Assembly (NCBI GenBank): GCA_022510615.1
Contig: JAFLTC010000009.1
Span: forward strand, 1 to 64,000
Direction of reading: 5' to 3'
Origin: Lachnospiraceae bacterium
Lineage (GTDB): Bacteria; Bacillota; Clostridia; Lachnospirales; Lachnospiraceae
DNA length: 64,000 nt
The notes beneath the pieces are model-generated. The model was given only the letters and a program-made list of their open reading frames with translations. It was not told the DNA's origin and searched no databases. Position numbers and translations under genes: made by a program. Below are positions 1 to 8,750 of the stretch, piece by piece (the stretch's first letter is position 1; every line of letters starts with the position of its first letter).

Positions 1-202
1 TTAACATATATTCCCGGATAGTAACAACCTCAGATTTCACAGATATTGTCTGATGCCTTTTTGCTTTTTTAATCTTCTCCTTTATTTCTGCGTCGGTTTT
101 ACCATAGGTATACTTCCCAGCAGCATCCCGGAAATATTTATATTGTTTACCTTTAATTGTCTTAACTCCCCAGGAGCCTTCACCATTTTTTCTCTTTGCC
201 AA
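1..202 (-). CDS. Tyrosine recombinase / phage-type integrase, N-terminal part (cut by window edge)
   Basis: The frame starts at a TTG (position 202) behind an AAAGG-type ribosome site and runs off the left end after about 67 codons. The product begins MAKRKNGEGSWG and continues with KGKQYKYFRDAAGKYTYGKT. This is the pattern of the small three-stranded arm-type DNA-binding domain (AP2-like) at the start of integrases from Gram-positive integrative elements. The catalytic domain lies outside the window. A broken tRNA-Thr lies 100 bases upstream of the start, which fits a tRNA-targeting integrase beside its attachment site. The family assignment rests on the N-terminal domain only. Confidence 0.7.
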   Translation of the reverse strand, partial: MAKRKNGEGSWGVKTIKGKQYKYFRDAAGKYTYGKTDAEIKEKIKKAKRHQTISVKSEVVTIREYML

Positions 203-301
203 TATATCACGCCTTTCAAAAATTGGGGTAGAAAATTAGGGTAGAAATTTCTGATACTAACGAAAAATAACGAAAAACCGTTGTTTTTAGATGTTGGACA
301 A

Positions 302-344
302 ATTCATTACGAGTGAAGTGCTCTACCGACTGAGCTATCGAAGC
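302..344 (-). other. 5' half of tRNA-Thr(CGT): probable attachment-site remnant
   Basis: Read on the minus strand, the segment has the acceptor start GCTTCGA, a D arm AGCTCAGTCGGTAGAGC and the anticodon arm CTTCA-CTCGTAA-TGAA with anticodon CGT. Similarity to a tRNA stops one base before the end of the anticodon stem. No variable loop, T arm or CCA follows. A tRNA cut at the anticodon stem next to an integrase is what remains at one end of an element integrated by site-specific recombination in the anticodon region. It should not give a functional tRNA. Confidence 0.75.
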
Positions 345-468
345 ATGGTGGGCGGTAAACCGTCACTTTTTAACGTATTTTCGTTGTCCAAAATAACAGT
401 AATATAATACTATATATCCATTCAATATGTCAAGTGTTTAAAGATGTGTTATTGCCCTATTTTTTCAA

Positions 469-690
469 TCACCTATATATCTGCATTTTCTTAATGTTCC
501 CCTTAGGAGGGTGCGTATATAACACATCGCCCATTCTCCTGACTTTTTTGGAAAGCTTCTTTGTGTAGTACGAGTCGACGGCAATACAACATCTCCCCTT
601 TATCACCCGAATCCCTGCCTGTTTGTCTGTATGTGCTTTATGCTTGTTTCATCTTTTGGCAGCAGATTAAGCTTATACCTTTAGAAATCA
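469..690 (-). pseudogene. Decayed coding remnants
   Basis: Between the tRNA fragment and the HAD gene there is no intact gene. One open stretch on the minus strand ends at 469-471 and reads ...GRCCIAVDSYYTKKL...KMQIYR, with in-frame stops upstream near 650 and no start. In another frame, about 640-690, the translation contains LNLLPKDETS. This resembles LNQLPKDEISS near the C-terminus of the intact 94-aa gene at 1943-2227 and suggests a decayed partial copy. The rest of 345-754 shows nothing recognisable. Confidence 0.4.
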
Positions 691-754
691 GAGAGTATGG
701 ATTCGGTTCATGACGGTTTCTTTGCTTACCACATCTTCGGTAAGCAAAGTATTT

Positions 755-1834
755 TCATTCCGCAACTTTTTCCGCTTCTTTCAAAAATATGGTGTTAAAT
801 TCATCTTTCATGGATATCACATTCCAGCCATATTGTTTTGCCAAAGCATCCCAGTCATCACGTTCTCTAGTATTGTACCGGTATTCCCGCGCATCATCAT
901 CATGATTGATTAAGAGAGCAAGTCCTGCATGATTGGGATTATACTTCGCATAGTTGAGCATGGAAAAATCCCCATCAGTATTACCACACGCCAGAATCGG
1001 TCGAATGCCAATCTGATGGAAAATATTATATACCTTATCCATGTTCACACTGCGCTGGGTAAATCCCAATCCCCGAATTAAAGTATCTTCCGGTTCAAAT
1101 ACAGAATGTCCGGAACCACCGGAGGAACTCTCTCCGTTCCCGGCTGTCAAAGTGATATCTGCGCCAATCATCTGCGACCTAGGCAATTTTACGACTTCCG
1201 ATGTAGCCCCCCATATAACACCGCGCTCTGAACCCGAGACGATATATACGGTAAAATCATTGTTCTGAAGGTATTGAAGCAATTCCAACATAGGCTTGTA
1301 GAAGCAATCCTTGTAGGTTAACCCTGGAAAATCCGGCTTTTCTTCCTGCATAAATTTATTCATATATGCCACAAAATCTTCTTGTGACATTCCCTGAAAA
1401 GCTTTTCCGGTAACATCTACGATTAACTGTCCCGTATCATCAGGTTCTGGATCCATTGCTATGTATTCCAACAGTTTATCTTTCTCCGCCACCAATTCTT
1501 TGTCATCACTCAGTTCATTGTCAATACGGTACACCGCCACTGCCAATTCCAGCCAGATCTTTTTTTCCACAACAATGGTGCCGTCCATGTCAAAAGTGGC
1601 AATACGCTCTTCCACAGGAACATAATTGTCACTTTTTTCATCTGTAACAGACTCAACAAAATCTAGGATTGCCTGTTTATTGACAGAAGAATCATTCCAT
1701 GAAGAAAGCGTCTGGTTATCAGTAGCGGTATCATTCCCGGAAGCAGTTGTATCATTGGCACCGCAGCCAAAGAGCATCCCAGACAAAATAAATATAATGA
1801 ATGCCAGATAGGTTCTTTGAAAATTCTTTTTCAT
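755..1834 (-). CDS. HAD-superfamily phosphatase lipoprotein
   Basis: A secreted lipoprotein: residues 1-23 form a signal peptide that ends in the lipobox LFGC, with Cys24 as the predicted lipid anchor. About residue 82 begins HAD motif I, FDMDGT, which holds the nucleophile Asp and the second Asp. Motif II is near 200 (VSGSERG), and an acidic motif IV is near 286 (GNTDGDFSML). The layout matches HAD hydrolases of the phosphoserine phosphatase type, which remove phosphate from small molecules using Mg2+. The substrate is unknown; the membrane anchor places the enzyme outside the cell. The ATG has a strong AAGGGGGC ribosome site. Confidence 0.75.
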   Translation of the reverse strand: MKKNFQRTYLAFIIFILSGMLFGCGANDTTASGNDTATDNQTLSSWNDSSVNKQAILDFVESVTDEKSDNYVPVEERIATFDMDGTIVVEKKIWLELAVAVYRIDNELSDDKELVAEKDKLLEYIAMDPEPDDTGQLIVDVTGKAFQGMSQEDFVAYMNKFMQEEKPDFPGLTYKDCFYKPMLELLQYLQNNDFTVYIVSGSERGVIWGATSEVVKLPRSQMIGADITLTAGNGESSSGGSGHSVFEPEDTLIRGLGFTQRSVNMDKVYNIFHQIGIRPILACGNTDGDFSMLNYAKYNPNHAGLALLINHDDDAREYRYNTRERDDWDALAKQYGWNVISMKDEFNTIFLKEAEKVAE

Positions 1835-1872
1835 ATACTTAAGCCCCCTTAATTCTGTGTAATTCTAAATAC

Positions 1873-1923
1873 CAAAGAAAACCAGCACGACCTCCATAAC
1901 CTATATCATACTGGTTTCCTTTG
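1873..1923 (-). terminator. Hairpin between the cystatin-like gene and the HAD gene
   Basis: CAAAGAAAACCAG at 1873-1885 pairs with CTGGTTTCCTTTG at 1911-1923 with one mismatch and a 25-base loop. The flanks are T-rich on the minus strand, but there is no long uninterrupted U run. It may be a weak terminator of the upstream 94-aa gene or a processing signal. Confidence 0.35.
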
Positions 1924-1942
1924 TATCAGAAATCACACTCAT

Positions 1943-2227
1943 TTATGCAATTTCTGTGATTGATACGATAGACCAATGACTACTAATTTCATCTTTTGGC
2001 AGCTGATTAAGTATGACTTTTGCAAGTTTTTCGCTTGCATCTGGGTGACAAACTTTTATTTTGCAAATAATCATGTGGTTTACACCATGTACTGTCTGTT
2101 TGCCGCAGTATAATACCGGCACATAGTCCGCACCTACAAGTTTCGAAAATACTTCTGAAAAACCTGTAGCAACTTTCTCTGGAAGATCACAAGGTTTTAA
2201 AACGTCAAAATTAAATGCTCCCTGCAT
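1943..2227 (-). CDS. Small cystatin-like protein (94 aa)
   Basis: A 94-residue protein without signal peptide or membrane segment. The middle holds QTVHG followed by VNHMIICKIKVCHPDA. This fits the QxVxG loop and following beta strand of the cystatin fold, and the N-terminal GAFN and C-terminal short strands are also compatible. In animals cystatins inhibit papain-like proteases; intracellular bacterial look-alikes have no agreed role. The ribosome site AAAGGAGG is very strong. It has its own promoter and appears monocistronic. The cystatin reading is by pattern only and could be wrong. Confidence 0.5.
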   Translation of the reverse strand: MQGAFNFDVLKPCDLPEKVATGFSEVFSKLVGADYVPVLYCGKQTVHGVNHMIICKIKVCHPDASEKLAKVILNQLPKDEISSHWSIVSITEIA

Positions 2228-2254
2228 AACATGTCCCTCCTTTCTACAATTTTT

Positions 2255-2283
2255 TATATAATTACTACATAATTATATATCAA
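2255..2283 (-). promoter_or_regulatory. Candidate sigma-A promoter of the cystatin-like gene
   Basis: On the minus strand TTGATA (2278-2283) and TATATA (2255-2260) are separated by 17 bases, 28 bases ahead of the start codon at 2227. The region is AT-rich, so chance matches are possible. Confidence 0.45.
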
Positions 2284-2540
2284 TGTTCGACATATAGCAG
2301 ACGAGTGACACAGAAAAAAATAAGCATAAAAAAATCCATATATTCATTTCTTCTATATAAGCTATCAATACCAAAAGATAACTTACAGGAAGTTCTAAAA
2401 TGTAAATGAATGTATGAATTAGTTATTTTCCTCTTTTGTGTTGTAAAAATTTATAAATACATTATATACTAAAATTTGACAAAAATCTACCCGGAACTTT
2501 TGTTTGTTTTGATTTAATGTTTTACATTCTGTCGGTAGCC

Positions 2541-3220
2541 TTACATAAGCAAAGCCACCCTAAGACTGTGACCAGTTTGGGTGGCATTTGCTATACATAT
2601 CTTGGTCAACCAAAAAAAATACTCCCAAATTGTAAAAAACAATCCTCTATCCAGATACCGATTCATATATTCCAGCAATAAGTCCTCTGTTGGATGATTT
2701 ACCCCTTCTTCGATAAAAGCATCTACTTATCCCCCAATGAAAATATACCTGACTGATGGACTTCTCTAAGCCATTTGCGCTTATTCTTATTCCTTTGTGG
2801 AAAATATCCTTCGAAAAAAGTATTAATAAGCCTCACTTTCTTACTGCTCTTTGTTAGTTGAACCACCAATTTTTTGCTACTAAGAATGGGTGAAAAACGA
2901 TTATTGTCTGACATCGGCTGATATATAAAAGATCAATCTGTTGAAAAAAAACAGCATCATTTGCAAAACACTCCAGGCACTTCCTGTTTTTGTTATCATA
3001 ATCGCACACTTTAGGTGTTTTGACAACCACATAATCCCGTCTGAATTCTTTATTCTTATTGGAGTAAGTCCGTGAATACTTATAAACGGTTTGTCAAATA
3101 ACCTGCTCGCTGCATTCTACTGTTGTCGAAAAAACATTCGACTTCAAACTTCTGTCAGTACGGTTTTAAAAATTTTTTAGCCAAACTGCCGGTTCCCCAG
3201 ATGGCTACCTTTTCTTTCAT
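2541..3220 (-). pseudogene. Decayed gene with nucleotide-binding (PglD_N-like) N-terminus
   Basis: An ATG at 3220 behind an AGGAGG site opens MKEKVAIWGTGSLAKKFLK, then hits a stop. The reading continues in shifted frames as KFEVECFFDN and then RRDYVVVKTPKV. The start resembles the glycine-rich sugar/nucleotide-binding domains found in the genes at 8751 and 12428. Later pieces include a 63-codon open stretch (2723-2914) and EEGVNHPTEDLLLEYMNRYL before a stop at 2541. Several frameshifts and stops are needed, so the gene is dead. It lies directly after WbqC, so it was probably once the last gene of the operon. A GCCACCC...GGGTGGC hairpin lies at the tail (about 2563-2592). Confidence 0.55.
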
Positions 3221-3242
3221 AATGTCCTCCTAATGTCTGCTA

Positions 3243-3983
3243 TCATACCTCGAAACTTTTCATATATTTCTTTGCATCAGGTCCTTCATTAAATATCAAA
3301 TCTAAGATTGAAACTCCATGTTCAAAGGATTTCCCCAATTGAGTATACTGTGGATATCCGGAATAATCCATCCATTCCAGTGTAATTCCTGCATCCTCAA
3401 ACAATTGTTCCACAATGTAGTCCTTTGCCGCGGGTCCCGACAGATAATAATTCCCTTTTGCTTCCTTTACTAATCCCACCAATCTTTCTGTTTTTCCATC
3501 CACAAGATGATAATCAGAACTCCATGTTATTTCCGTTTCAATTCCAAGTATAGAACAAATTTCCTTTATAAAAAAATAGTTGATTCGGCTCAAAAATTCT
3601 TCTTCTTTGCACATTTCATATACTTTCTGTATACGCCCACTATACTCAGGAAAATATTTTGCTTTGGCATAATTGTATTGAATACTTTTCCAATGACTGT
3701 CCACCCATGTAGGATCTGCTACTTTGGTTTCATTAATCTTCTGAAAAAATTTCCCTTTACTATCTACAGGTATACTAAGCCACAATAATCCATCTTTCGT
3801 CATTATTTTATTTCGATTTCTCCAATCACGCCTTGTATACTGCATATCATCATATAGGATAAACTCATCTACCATATTTATAATATCAAAATAGCCCTTC
3901 CATGGAATATAATTTGACTGCAAAATTGCAACTTTTTTCAACCTAAACATCTTCTTTCTATTCTTTGCCTGCACCAATGACAC
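3243..3983 (-). CDS. WbqC-like family protein
   Basis: The N-terminal VAILQSNYIPWKGYFDIINMVDEF is a hallmark of the WbqC family (about 230 residues), here with DMQYTRRDWRNRNKI, WLSIPV and a C-terminal YPQYTQLGKSFEHGVSILDL. WbqC proteins sit in O-antigen, capsule and flagellin-glycan clusters of many bacteria; their reaction is not established. The start is uncertain: GTG at 3983 gives 246 residues, while a TTG closer to VAIL would match the usual family start. It is the last intact gene of the large operon, 7 bases after the ornithine-cyclodeaminase-like gene. Confidence 0.85.
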   Translation of the reverse strand: MSLVQAKNRKKMFRLKKVAILQSNYIPWKGYFDIINMVDEFILYDDMQYTRRDWRNRNKIMTKDGLLWLSIPVDSKGKFFQKINETKVADPTWVDSHWKSIQYNYAKAKYFPEYSGRIQKVYEMCKEEEFLSRINYFFIKEICSILGIETEITWSSDYHLVDGKTERLVGLVKEAKGNYYLSGPAAKDYIVEQLFEDAGITLEWMDYSGYPQYTQLGKSFEHGVSILDLIFNEGPDAKKYMKSFEV

Positions 3984-3989
3984 TGTTAT

Positions 3990-5078
3990 TTACAAATCTA
4001 ACCATGTTCCAATGCCCTTTTTAAGGGCATTTTGATAACAAATATATGCCCACGCAACATCTTCTGTAGGCAAACCATATGCACCATAAAAAACATTTTT
4101 GCAACTTCTATCTACTTTGTCATTAGAGTTAATAATATCGCCAATATTTACAATTTTTTTATTTGACTTCAAAGACTCATTAATAAACCCATTTACCGTC
4201 ACCGTTTTTTTTGCTTCTTCTGATACAGGAATCCCATCAACACTCAAACCATCCTCATACATTAAATCATCGTCCGCCACCAAAAACACATCGTCTGAAT
4301 TCAAGTAATCTCTATTGTATCTCACTGCCGACGATGCAATTACTAAACTGCCCGGTTTAATCCATTTTTCATCACAAAACGGATGAGCATCAAATGAATT
4401 TGCTCTGGAATTACCAGTAAAAACAATATCGGCATCAGAGTATAACTCTTCTACAGATTTACATACCTGGATTTCTAAATCATAATCATTTTTTACCTCA
4501 CGAATAAATTTATCCAGACTATCTTTTCCCCGTCCAAGCACTTTAAGATTTTTTAGATCCGGTTGAGCAACAAGAATTGCTTTAAGAGCATATAGGGATT
4601 GAACACCTGGCCCCAGAATAGAAACTGTATTTGCTCCACGCGGTGAAAGATATTTTGCACCAACGCCGGCTACAGCTCCCGTTCTCATAGAACTAAGCAG
4701 ATTTGCAGACATATAGGCAAGCGGAGCTCCGGAATCTACATCCAGAAGTTGCATCATAAGCATTAAATAAGGAAGATTTCTTTTACTGTTTTCATGATTG
4801 CCACCATAACTTTTTATACCAAAAGCATGAAATTCACCTCCTAAATATGCAGGCATAGCCGAAAACCACCTGTCCGGAGCACTTGTCGGCATATTAGGAA
4901 TATCTGTATTTTCTGGAAATGTTACTCTTGCACCATGATCATTATGATTCTTTCCACTCATACGAAAATCATCTTTGCTTAACAATACAAACATTTTTTC
5001 CATGGCAGAAATGCATTCATACATGTCTTCTACCCCGGCATTTATCATATCTCTTTCATTTAAATACAACACTCTCAT
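3990..5078 (-). CDS. Ornithine cyclodeaminase / mu-crystallin family enzyme
   Basis: 362 residues with the family layout: an N-terminal substrate domain with the KSYGGN and SAMPAYLGG patches, then a Rossmann NAD(P)-binding domain around 150-300 with GPGVQSLYALKAI. The family includes ornithine cyclodeaminase, alanine dehydrogenases and SbnB, which makes diaminopropionate for staphyloferrin B. The substrate is probably an amino acid or an N-substituted amino acid. The ATG overlaps the stop of the upstream ATP-grasp gene (ATGA) with an AAGGAGG site inside that gene, so the two are translationally coupled. Together they suggest that an amino-acid-like building block is made and activated here. 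Confidence 0.85.
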   Translation of the reverse strand: MRVLYLNERDMINAGVEDMYECISAMEKMFVLLSKDDFRMSGKNHNDHGARVTFPENTDIPNMPTSAPDRWFSAMPAYLGGEFHAFGIKSYGGNHENSKRNLPYLMLMMQLLDVDSGAPLAYMSANLLSSMRTGAVAGVGAKYLSPRGANTVSILGPGVQSLYALKAILVAQPDLKNLKVLGRGKDSLDKFIREVKNDYDLEIQVCKSVEELYSDADIVFTGNSRANSFDAHPFCDEKWIKPGSLVIASSAVRYNRDYLNSDDVFLVADDDLMYEDGLSVDGIPVSEEAKKTVTVNGFINESLKSNKKIVNIGDIINSNDKVDRSCKNVFYGAYGLPTEDVAWAYICYQNALKKGIGTWLDL

Positions 5079-6379
5079 AGCAATCCTCCTTCCAGTTGCT
5101 TCTTCATTACTGTTACATCATCTCTTCGAATCATATCATATCCATCAACATCGACTATCTGTATGGTGTCATTAATAAGTTCTATCATTTCATGTAATTC
5201 TGTCTTATCCTCATAAACAAAATGTACATATCCACCTCTGATCCGAAGATCTAAGTCATCAGTACAGACATCACCTACTTCTTTCTCGAAAAACACCTTA
5301 AGAACAGATTTGTTGTTCAGCAATTCATCAATTCCAGTGATATTTCCGATTTTGCCTTTCTGCAAAAGAATCAGATATGTACAATAATATTTTTTTTTGC
5401 TATTTTTATTGTTATCATTAATAGTATCAAACAACGAGGAATCATCTGTTGACGGACATCCTAACGAAAATAACATGTCTCTTTCAATTTGATTGACAGA
5501 ATAAAAATAATTAATAGGGTACATTGTCATCTCTCCACCATATCTGTATCCTCCTTCATTGAAAAAAACGCCCTTCTCTCCATCAAAAACATCCATCCAA
5601 AGTTTTCCGTTTTTCATTCCTGTCTCAGAAAACATTTTTCTAATTCTTTTATCATATGTATTCAGAAACTCCTCTTTTTTACCAGATTCCCAGGTCCATA
5701 CTTTTCCCAAAAAAGTTCCATTTGGAAGCATAACAGAGTACTTGTCTGCAATCCCGGAAAACACAGGCTCTCCATCAATAAATGTATAAAAAATAATGTA
5801 TCCTGAATTATCCACATAATCTTCTATTAAATAACCTCCCGTAGGAGAAAATGAAAGAGATTTATCTATTGCACTATATAATTCTTCTTTATTATGACAT
5901 ACTGAGAAGCCCTTACTCCCATCTGCATCAATTGGTTTTACAACAACAGGAAACTTATCTACTGCCTCTGTCGATTCATATTGGTTTACCGTAGGTAAAT
6001 CATAAGCTGCACAAACTTTTTTAAATTCCGTCTTATTGTTGATAATATTCCACGTTTTTTCTGAGTAAACACAAGGCAATCGCGCTTTTAACACATAACT
6101 TATAGCATGTGAAATCACCTCGTCGTTAGCTCCCATATAAACGCCATCAATTTTCTTATCCATGATAAAATGATACATTTTATTCTCATCTGTGTTATCA
6201 ATCTCATAATATTCATCAGCAATTTCAACCAAAGATGAGTTAGGATTATTACCACACACAACTAAAATAAGTCCATATCTGTCTGCGATTCGCCTTATTT
6301 CATCTCGCCACATGGTTCCACCTAAAATTAATAGTCTTTTCCCCGAAAAATTATCTAAGCCTATATTTGTGGTCTGCAT
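5075..6379 (-). CDS. ATP-grasp ligase
   Basis: About 434 residues. A pre-ATP-grasp Rossmann part (LLILGGTMWRDEIRR) is followed by the ATP-grasp core with VVVKPIDADGSKG (near residue 150) and Mg-binding acidic residues in the WMDVFDG and FFNEGGYRYGG segments. Proteins of this class, related to carbamoyl-phosphate synthase and amino-acid ligases, form amide bonds through acyl-phosphate intermediates. I chose the ATG at 6379 because GGAGAAGG is 8 bases before it; a GTG at 6388 is too close to that site. It lies in the operon between a second ATP-grasp gene and the cyclodeaminase-like gene. The substrate is unknown. Confidence 0.8.
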   Translation of the reverse strand: MQTTNIGLDNFSGKRLLILGGTMWRDEIRRIADRYGLILVVCGNNPNSSLVEIADEYYEIDNTDENKMYHFIMDKKIDGVYMGANDEVISHAISYVLKARLPCVYSEKTWNIINNKTEFKKVCAAYDLPTVNQYESTEAVDKFPVVVKPIDADGSKGFSVCHNKEELYSAIDKSLSFSPTGGYLIEDYVDNSGYIIFYTFIDGEPVFSGIADKYSVMLPNGTFLGKVWTWESGKKEEFLNTYDKRIRKMFSETGMKNGKLWMDVFDGEKGVFFNEGGYRYGGEMTMYPINYFYSVNQIERDMLFSLGCPSTDDSSLFDTINDNNKNSKKKYYCTYLILLQKGKIGNITGIDELLNNKSVLKVFFEKEVGDVCTDDLDLRIRGGYVHFVYEDKTELHEMIELINDTIQIVDVDGYDMIRRDDVTVMKKQLEGGLL

Positions 6380-6406
6380 AACAAACACCTTCTCCGTAAT
6401 TTTATT

Positions 6407-7589
6407 TTAATACCTGCTAAACGCCGAGTCTATCTCCCACCAATACTTATCCTTAAAATCCAATCCGGTTATATTTTCAAAATCAGGTCTAAATCCTTTG
6501 TGAATTAGTGCCTGGGAACGATGTTCACTATATGGATTTCCCTCAATAACAACCCAGCCATCTTTTGAAAAAACAAAATCCCAGCCAATAAAACCAGCCC
6601 GTTCAACCTGTTTTGTTATATCTATTGCTATGTTTTTCAACTGATCCCACTCTGGTATTTTATATCCTTTGAATTTAATATTCGACAACGGGTGATATTC
6701 TATTTCCTTGGGAGCCTCTATTGACAATCCTGATGAATATATCCCATTAGATGACAAAAAGCCATTTTCATCAATACTGGCCAATATTAGTTCAGATCCC
6801 TTTGAACCTATAACACGATTATCTTTTGATATAGACGTCCTTATAAAAGCACCAAAAAACACATAATTACCATCTTTGGATTTCAATACAGGAATTCTAA
6901 TAACATCCATGCAATAGGGGCTCAGATTATATTTTAAAATATCAGCAGGCTCTTCTATAGCTGTTTCAAGTATTAACCCTTTATTATTTCTACCATACTC
7001 GGTATATGCATTGTCTACCCCCCCATATTTTTCCAAATAAAAAATCGAAATCCGCTGAATTGTATCCTGAAGCATCATAATAGTTAATCCCCTTCCCCTC
7101 ACCCAAATCAAGTGGTTTGACAAAAAAGCATGGATTTTTCTGAACAAAATCATAAAATGCCTCTCTATGTCCATCCACACTTGCAATAAATATCATTTCT
7201 CGTTTATAATATTTTTTTAATACCTTGTAGCATCTATACTTATCTTCTGTCAACCTATAATCCATGCCATTATTCAATAAATTAGAATATATAACTCTCC
7301 ATCTCATTGTGATATATTTCTTTATATCTTCGTGAGTTAAATCATAGAGTCTAAATTTATAATAATCACTAACACTTGCACCATATAACCAATAGTAATA
7401 TACAAACTTAAAAAAATTATCTTCAAAATTAACAGAATTATCAGGGGGCAACTCTCTTTTCATCATTTTGAGCATATTAGCATTATATACTTTTTTATGC
7501 TGATCATACAAATCATGTCCTATCCTGTCGATTTCTTCCTCATTTTGTGCAATTGGAATTTCCATCCTTAAATCCCTCCGGTTTTTCAT
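6407..7589 (-). pseudogene. Sugar-transfer-associated ATP-grasp protein, frameshifted at a G7 run
   Basis: The first frame (from ATG 7589, SD GGAGGG) gives an N-terminal half with KYYKREMIFIASVDGHREAF and FFVKPLDLGEGKGI, then stops at 6990. A second frame continues the same protein with NAYTEYGRNNKGLILE, GYKIPEWDQ, GFIGWDFVFSKDGWVVIEGNPYSEH and ends at 6407. The halves join at seven C on the plus strand (7018-7024). Removing one base there gives one continuous protein of about 393 residues. The combined protein matches the sugar-transfer-associated ATP-grasp group found in polysaccharide loci (my recollection of the family). It may be a true mutation, a phase-variable switch or a sequencing error. 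Confidence 0.7.
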
Positions 7590-7591
7590 GA

Positions 7592-8716
7592 CTATCCCTC
7601 CTTGGCAAAGAACTGCACCGTCTCCTCCACCACTCTTTCAATGTCCTCCTCTTTCAGACCATAAAATAGCGGTAACCGCACCAATCGTTCACTTTCCTTA
7701 GTCGTATATGTATCCTCGCCACAGAATGTACCAAATTTTTTTCCCGCTGCTGCACTGTGAAGAGGTACATAATGAAAAACACAGCAAATCCCTTTCGTTC
7801 TCATATGGGATATATATTCCGTCCTCTGCTGTAAATCTCTGCACTTGATATAAAACATATGCGCATTATGTGTACACCCATCCGGAATCCTCGGCAGTTC
7901 TATAGGCAGTGTTGAAAATCTGTCCTGATACCTCCTCCATGTATTCAGCCGGTTCTGATTGATCTCCTCTGCCCTCTCCAACTGAGCATGCAAAATTGCC
8001 ACATTGATTTCACTCGGCAGATAAGAAGAACCTTGATCGACCCAGCTGTACTTGTCAATTTCACCGCGGAAAAACTGGGCTCTGTTTGTTCCTTTCTCCC
8101 GGATAATTTCAGCCCGTTCTATATATTTCTCATCATTGATTACAAGAGCACCGCCTTCTCCCATCGTGTAATTTTTCGTTTCATGGAAGCTGTAGCAGCC
8201 AAGATCGCCGATTGTTCCCAATGCCTTTCCCTTATAAGTCGCCATAACCCCCTGAGCCGCATCCTCTACCACTGGGAGATTGTATGTTTTTGCAATTCTC
8301 ATGATTTCATCCATCTCGCAGGATACGCCTGCATAATGAACGACTACAATTGCCTTTGTCTTATCGGTGATTGCATTTTCAATCAGTCTTTCATCCATAT
8401 TCATCGTATCCGGTCGGATATCTACAAATACTGCCTTCGCCCCTCGCAGAACAAAAGCATTTGCTGTGGATACAAAGGTATAGGAGGGCATGATCACTTC
8501 ATCTCCCTCCTTGATATCCAGGAGAATAGCAGCCATCTCAAGAGCTGCCGAGCAGGACGTTGTCAATAGCACCTTTTTTGCATGAAAACGATTCTCCATC
8601 CATTCACTGCACAACCTTGTATATTTGCCATTTCCTGCAATTTTCCCAGACTTTATTGCTTCCTCCATATAAGTAATGGATTCCGGAAAGTAGATGGCCT
8701 TATTAAATGGTATCAT
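7592..8716 (-). CDS. DegT/WecE-type sugar aminotransferase
   Basis: A PLP enzyme of the DegT/DnrJ/EryC1/StrS family, closest in pattern to WecE/RffA, which converts dTDP-4-keto-6-deoxyglucose to dTDP-4-amino-4,6-dideoxygalactose. Seen are TSCSAALEMAA, GDEVIMPSYTFVSTANAF, VVEDAAQG and SFHETKNYTMGEGGA. The Lys in HETKN (about residue 177) is the expected PLP lysine. I prefer the ATG at 8716 over a GTG at 8725, which lies too close to AAAGGA. It is the clearest sign that the operon makes a 4-amino-deoxy sugar. The exact sugar epimer cannot be told from sequence. Confidence 0.9.
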   Translation of the reverse strand: MIPFNKAIYFPESITYMEEAIKSGKIAGNGKYTRLCSEWMENRFHAKKVLLTTSCSAALEMAAILLDIKEGDEVIMPSYTFVSTANAFVLRGAKAVFVDIRPDTMNMDERLIENAITDKTKAIVVVHYAGVSCEMDEIMRIAKTYNLPVVEDAAQGVMATYKGKALGTIGDLGCYSFHETKNYTMGEGGALVINDEKYIERAEIIREKGTNRAQFFRGEIDKYSWVDQGSSYLPSEINVAILHAQLERAEEINQNRLNTWRRYQDRFSTLPIELPRIPDGCTHNAHMFYIKCRDLQQRTEYISHMRTKGICCVFHYVPLHSAAAGKKFGTFCGEDTYTTKESERLVRLPLFYGLKEEDIERVVEETVQFFAKEG

Positions 8717-8750
8717 GTCTTTCACATCCTTTAATTATCAGTACATTATT

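Noticed and set aside
2563-2592. GCCACCC...GGGTGGC hairpin as the operon terminator
   Set aside because: No U run follows on the minus strand and the stem lies in decayed coding sequence. It was left as a note within the pseudogene entry.
7988-8569. 193-codon open frame on the plus strand
   Set aside because: It lies opposite the well-supported DegT aminotransferase gene and has no recognisable motif.
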